From assembly GCA_029379385.1 (NCBI GenBank), contig CM055611.1, positions 17,554,062 through 17,618,061 of the forward strand: a stretch of 64,000 bases of DNA, given 5' to 3'. Of the stretch, positions 59,386 to 64,000 are shown piece after piece (position 1 is the stretch's first letter; each line of letters begins with the position of its first letter). Both the position numbers and the translations under genes were made by a program. The DNA is from Quillaja saponaria (lineage: Eukaryota > Streptophyta > Magnoliopsida > Fabales > Quillajaceae). Under the pieces are notes generated by a model. That model searched no databases and was not told where the DNA came from. It worked only from the letters and a program-made list of their open reading frames with translations.

Positions 59386-61341
59386 TCAATGAAAATAGGC
59401 AATAGCTTCAGTTGGCAGTCTCCTGTATCTGTAGTAAGTCCTGCTAACAGGGAACATATCAATTTCAAGACAATTCAAATATTGCGAAGGGCCCACATTA
59501 CTGATCCTTGAAACAAACAGGGGTTGACTGTAATTATATTCATCAGCAAATGGGAACCTAAACAGACAATAAAACAAAATTCATGATCACTAAAATCCAC
59601 ATGGTGAAGTAACATCCATATCCATGCTGAATCCTACTACTAGAAGATGCCAATAAAGCCTAAATGTAACTTACAACAGACAAACATAAAGACAATGCCA
59701 GTAACACAGTGGTAAAAAAGGACTAGATCATACAATTGTACCTCATGCATAAGTTTACATCAACTTGAATGCTCCCGAAGTTCAATTTTCATCTTATTGG
59801 TGCTATAGACAAAATTTAATCCTTAACGTTTGGCAACCCAGACCTGGCTGAAACTCTTTCCAGCTCAAGGTACCTCTGCAGACAACCAGATATGTATGAA
59901 AAACAAAGAAGCCCGACCTTTGGATTACAGGAAAATATATGGATGTCATTGGATAAGCAAGACCCGTGATAGCAAAAAAGACTGATGGTTTATGATCCAA
60001 AGTTTTCCCTCCTTGAACCGTCTGTCATTTGAAGGACTTGACTATAACACTAACTAAACAGGTACACCAAGCTTCATAAGAGCAAACTTGCCTTAAAAAG
60101 TTCAACTTCAACAATACATGAAGGGAACAAACTGGCATATAAATGTTTAACAATGCTTTAAAGAAAAAGACAATTTGAAGGGGAAGGACTAAATGTTAGG
60201 GAGTTGGAGACACTTATGCTTAACAGCTCAAGCTTTCAGCAAAGAATTCAAAAGAAATTTGATCCCAGGACTTATGAGAGATGTTGAAACCTTAAATTAC
60301 CCCTACCAATTCTTCTAATGATCACTTCATAGATAGGAAGTTGTTCATGTTTAGGTCTGAGGTTTACATGTACATAAATTAACCATGTAATATATTTTCC
60401 AGACACAAAATAATAGTAACAACACAATCCAATTGATAGCACAATCAAATAATTGCAGGAAGGGTTATCCAAACATCAATTGGGCAGACAAAATTGTGTC
60501 AGTATATCTACAATAAGGGTGTCTGTTGTTTTATAGAGTGCACCCGCATAAACAAATTCCAAGCCCACAAATATCTTGACCCATACACAAATTCATCTCT
60601 CTGAAATCCTGCTATTGGAGAGAGAGTAAATGGGGACTTAATTAGAACTTTTGGGATAACTTCAGAAACAAAATTCTTAATGCTAAATTGCCAACAATTC
60701 AATACAAATTCCAGAAACCACAGTTACAACATTCCAATACAAATAAAAAAACGAAAAACGAAAAAAACGACAAAATCAATCAGATAAACTTAACATAACA
60801 AGACAGTTAAATAAAACTCGCAAAATAATTGAAAATTAGCAAGAGGAAAGATAACATTTTCCTTTTCATGTAAAATTCAGCTGAAAAAATAACATGGAAA
60901 ACAATTTCTGCAATCAAACCCTATTGTAGTCAACTTTCAAGCTACATAAAATATTTAATTTTGCAGAAATAATCATTTAGATATATATAAAGAAAAACCA
61001 GTCTCTTCAATCAGAGGCCTTATAAGATCAGAATCGCCAATAAAGCCGGACTCTTTTTGCTGATTGCTGTGAGCTATTCCATAACAAATTGAGTGATCCC
61101 ATTTGGGCAGTCTCCTTTTATTCGATTCCATGGATAACATTCTGATCCCACAGTTGTTATGAATCAAAATTCCCCTGGAATGCCCTCTTCTCTTTGTCGC
61201 CACTTTGACAAGCGCCTTCAACCGATTTTTAACCGGGTCGCTTTCCTCAACCCCTGTCAACGCGTTTGAGATTTTGGTGAAGTCAAAAGCAGAAGACCCA
61301 GATGACCCAGAAGCAGAAGCAGAAGGAGTAGTCAGTCTCAT
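59386..61341 (-). CDS. Unrecognised minus-strand gene with candidate terminal exons
   Basis: An ATG at 61341 opens a 122-codon frame (stop at 60973). It is Ser/Ala-rich, then DFTKISNALTGVEESDPVKN, RLKALVKVATKRRG, LPKWDHSICYGIAHSNQQKE. I see no strong splice donor in it, so it may be a complete small protein. Downstream are two well-formed exon candidates. 59875-59816 follows a TTGTCTGCAG acceptor and reads RYLELERVSARSGLPNVKD then a stop. 59557-59386 follows a TGTTTAG acceptor and reads FPFADEYNYSQPLF, YLNCLEIDMFPVSR, RRLPTEAIAYFH then a stop. Each ends in a stop, so they would be alternative 3' ends of one gene or parts of two. The N-terminal Lys/Arg cluster could be a nuclear signal. Family not recognised. 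Confidence 0.4.
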
Positions 61342-61700
61342 TCAGGGATTTTGCTAAATTGCTGAAGTCAAAACAAGGGGAAGGAAACTCTGCAATTTGG
61401 TTGTGGGATTTTTCAGTATTGGATAGTCTATTAGAATTTGGCTTCATAACGGAATCAAAGCAAAGTTAGTAAGACTGGCGAGCGATATTGAAGGAGAAGG
61501 AGAAGGAGAAGGAGGCGGAGGCCAAAAAGAAAGAGAAAACACAGATCGAATTTTTGGTGCGTTGGATTTGTAACCTCTTTCTTTGGAAGCTTGCAGTCCA
61601 AACAGAGGGCTTTACCAATCACCAATTGTAATCTGAAATTTGGGTTGACCACGATTCTTTGAAGTTTGAAGTGCTCGTCAAAATATTAGAACAAAAAAAA
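61342..61700 (-). promoter_or_regulatory. 5' UTR and core promoter of the unrecognised gene
   Basis: Upstream of the ATG at 61341 the minus strand is CT-rich, with a CTTCTC repeat at about 61488-61513 (plus strand GAAGGAGAAG), the usual look of a plant 5' UTR. The open frame 61455-61652 lies within it and starts at a non-ATG codon. Confidence 0.45.
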
Positions 61701-62043
61701 AGAAAGAAAAAAAAAAGGAAAGGATAAGTAAGGAACAAGTCAGCACCAAGTTTTTCTTTTATTTATTTTACATATTTATTGTAGTGTTTAAATTTTAGCA
61801 AGTCCCTAGAGAATTTCCAATGCCAATTTGATTCATTTCTTAACTTAATTTTGTTCGGAATCAGTTTTTCACTAGTGCATTTATCACTTGAATCTTTTAT
61901 TTTTTATATAATTATTGAATGTGTTCAACTAATAATGATAAAAATAAAAAATTTAAAAAATAATCAGTATTTCTATACATAATAAGGAAGACAATTATAA
62001 TTTAAAAAAATTAAAAACAGATGAATTAGAAGTATTTAGGAGC
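61701..62043. other. AT-rich spacer
   Basis: A-rich tracts (61692-61720) and otherwise unremarkable AT-rich sequence. No gene seen. Confidence 0.4.
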
Positions 62044-62940
62044 CAAGCAGGGGAAGATCTACATTGGGCTGACTGCTGAGCGATCTCACTCACTTTTTAA
62101 AAATACTCTTAAACTCTACCATAATTTTTATGAATTAGAAAAAATAACAAATTTGACCCTATAAAGATGTTAATTTTTCATTCTTGCCCCTACTCAAATC
62201 TTATTAAAACAATTTATCCCCACAAATTTAGATAGAAATACAAAAAAGTTATATAATTATCTAATTGAGATTTCATTTACATTTATATTTATTTTTTTAT
62301 GAATATAATTTATTTTTAAAAAAAGTTTATCATTTAGTTGTTACTCTAATTATAATAGAACTTATTTAATTTCTTACATCACCACAAGTTTTTCAAATAC
62401 AATATAACAATATAAGTTGATGGACAAAAAAAAATCATATTTATTATTTATTTTGCTATGAATCATTTTTACTCGATCATTGTATAAAATTATATATATA
62501 TTTGGACCAAAAAAAAAAAAAAACTATTTTATTAGGAAAGTTATAGATGTAAGGGAGATTTGTCACTAGTACATTTAATTATTATAATTTTTTTTTAAAG
62601 AAAGGAATTCAAAACAAAACTACAAAGTAGAAATAGCTATTCTACTTTTGTTATCTCATAATTAATGAAATATTGGTCTTAAACCTTAGTCTTTAAGAAA
62701 ATTTCTTACATGACTCTTTATATAGTTACTATGTCTAATTTATTAGACAATTAAAATTGTATAAGGTGGCTACTATATAATCTCAAATTCAACAAGTTTT
62801 TTCATAAACAAAACTAATAAATAAATAAAAAATATTTTACTACAACAATAAATATTATTATTAACAATTTATTATATAGGACTGAACTATTATTTTGATC
62901 ATACTGGCATAAATTTTTGGATCCGTCACTGGTGCCAGAT
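62044..62940. repeat. Diverged dispersed repeat, copy 2
   Basis: Second copy of the repeat at 54285-55105, starting AGATCTACATTGGGC and ending near GGATCCGTCACTGG. It has the shared TTGACCCTAT and TTCTTGCCCCTACTC segments. Very AT-rich interior, no coding sequence. Confidence 0.4.
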
Positions 62941-64000
62941 ATCATTAGAATCACATTTGTAAAGAAGTATGACCATTAAGAACTCCAACTTGACACCTAA
63001 AGACTCTGAACTCTTTTAATTTTTATTTTTACTAACAATAATTATTTTCTTATTGCGTGTAAAATACAGATGATTTTTGTTAAAAATATATTAATTTTAT
63101 GTAGCTTTTTTTTTAATTAATTGAACACAAATTAGCACCCTTCAGTTGCATGTAACATTTCACACTCGTTATAAAATATTTAAAGTAACCGTTAAAATTG
63201 AAATGAATTAGATTAATAATCAATGGCACAACTAAATGAAAAAAAGAAAAGAAAAGAAAGGTGAATAAAGACGATTTTATCACTTTTTTTATGTGCTAAA
63301 TTCAATACTATATTTCATCACTTCCATGCTTTTTTTTTTCTCTTTTTGGTTAAAGTATACTTCTCGTTATTATAATTTCAAAAGTTACGAGTGATCACTG
63401 ACAATTTAAAAACTTACAATTTCAAAGTAACTTAAATTGTAAGGATGAAATTATAAGATAACTAAACATTTAATATAATAAACTAATAGAGACTTATCAT
63501 GGATTTGTGTTAAAAATTATATAAGAAACATAAAAATCAAATTTTATTTTAAAATGAGCTATACATATCTTATTTATATGAAAAGAAACACATCACCACA
63601 ATTTATTTTATTACTAGATTTCATGCCATAAGCGTTGCTTAATTTGATAAAAAAATAAATAAATTTATATATTAAAAGACTGGGAGATGGTAAAAGAATG
63701 AGAAGCTGAGAGAAAGCAAGAGAGTAGGGAGGTTATTATTTAGTGATTAGATGAATTTTATTAATTAAATTTATTTTGTAAAATAATTTAAATATATATT
63801 ATATAGCAGGAGACCATAAGGGTCTTCTGGCTTCTATGATAGTATAGATAATTAATAAAAAAATATTTTATATTAATAATATTAAACAAATAGATAAATT
63901 CCATAAAAAAAATTTAATTCATAATTTAGCAAATAATTTGTTAAAACAATTTTAAAAATGAAAAAAGAATTAACACAACAATATTATAATATAAAAACTA
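62941..64000. other. AT-rich terminal stretch
   Basis: No open frame of note, no recognisable element end or RNA. Confidence 0.4.

Noticed and set aside
61455..61652. Leu-rich minus-strand frame upstream of the 61341 gene
   Set aside because: The Leu run comes from a CTTCTC repeat typical of 5' UTRs, and there is no ATG start.

Overview
The window is nuclear DNA of a flowering plant, almost certainly a eudicot. It is AT-rich, has intron-containing genes with GT-AG junctions, carries plant-type transposons, and encodes three plant families I recognise: hybrid proline-rich proteins (HyPRP), a plastid Clp protease subunit and a PLATZ zinc-binding factor. I cannot name the species from the sequence alone. 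No rRNA, tRNA or CRISPR feature is visible.

Left half (1 to about 31,200): a tandem array of HyPRP genes on the plus strand, of the DC2.15/EARLI1/AZI1 type: signal peptide, Pro-rich domain, then an eight-cysteine (8CM) lipid-transfer-like domain. Two copies look complete (16091-16747 and 29545-30642). One has an intact reading frame but has lost its TATA box and native start codon (4468-4989). Three keep promoter, ATG and signal peptide but have lost the 8CM domain (12937, 21121, 22077). One is only a 3' end (2-55), and one survives only as an orphan promoter (about 26140-26375). The spacers are themselves duplicated: gene 3' flanks, gene 5' flanks and larger blocks recur two to four times, and several block junctions can be placed to within a few bases.

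Inside the array (6381-10850) lies a dead PRA1-family gene on the minus strand. It is split by an internally deleted Ty3/gypsy-like LTR element, whose 5' LTR is split in turn by a MULE-like DNA element. A hAT-like element with target-site duplication (13845-14966) sits between two HyPRP copies, and a truncated copy of it was carried along by a later duplication.

Right half (31,200 to 64,000): a long unclassified repeat (about 31.8-35.0 kb), then a well-formed five-exon CLPP3 gene on the minus strand (35964-39848, 330 aa, Ser-His-Asp triad present). Next come a fold-back element, a sparse region, and a five-exon PLATZ gene on the minus strand (45049-46559) with a one-base shift in its last exon. 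A 4.0 kb PIF/Harbinger-like element (49011-53018) has perfect 12-bp inverted ends and a TTA duplication. It is followed by retrotransposon debris including the C-terminal end of a LINE (57889-58667), and by a minus-strand gene I do not recognise (about 59386-61700). The last 2 kb is AT-rich repeat sequence.

The HyPRP copies would act in the cell wall or at membranes, CLPP3 in the chloroplast stroma and PLATZ in the nucleus, so they share no pathway. The array shows birth and death of a tandem family, with promoters, coding ends and proline repeats being separated and rejoined.
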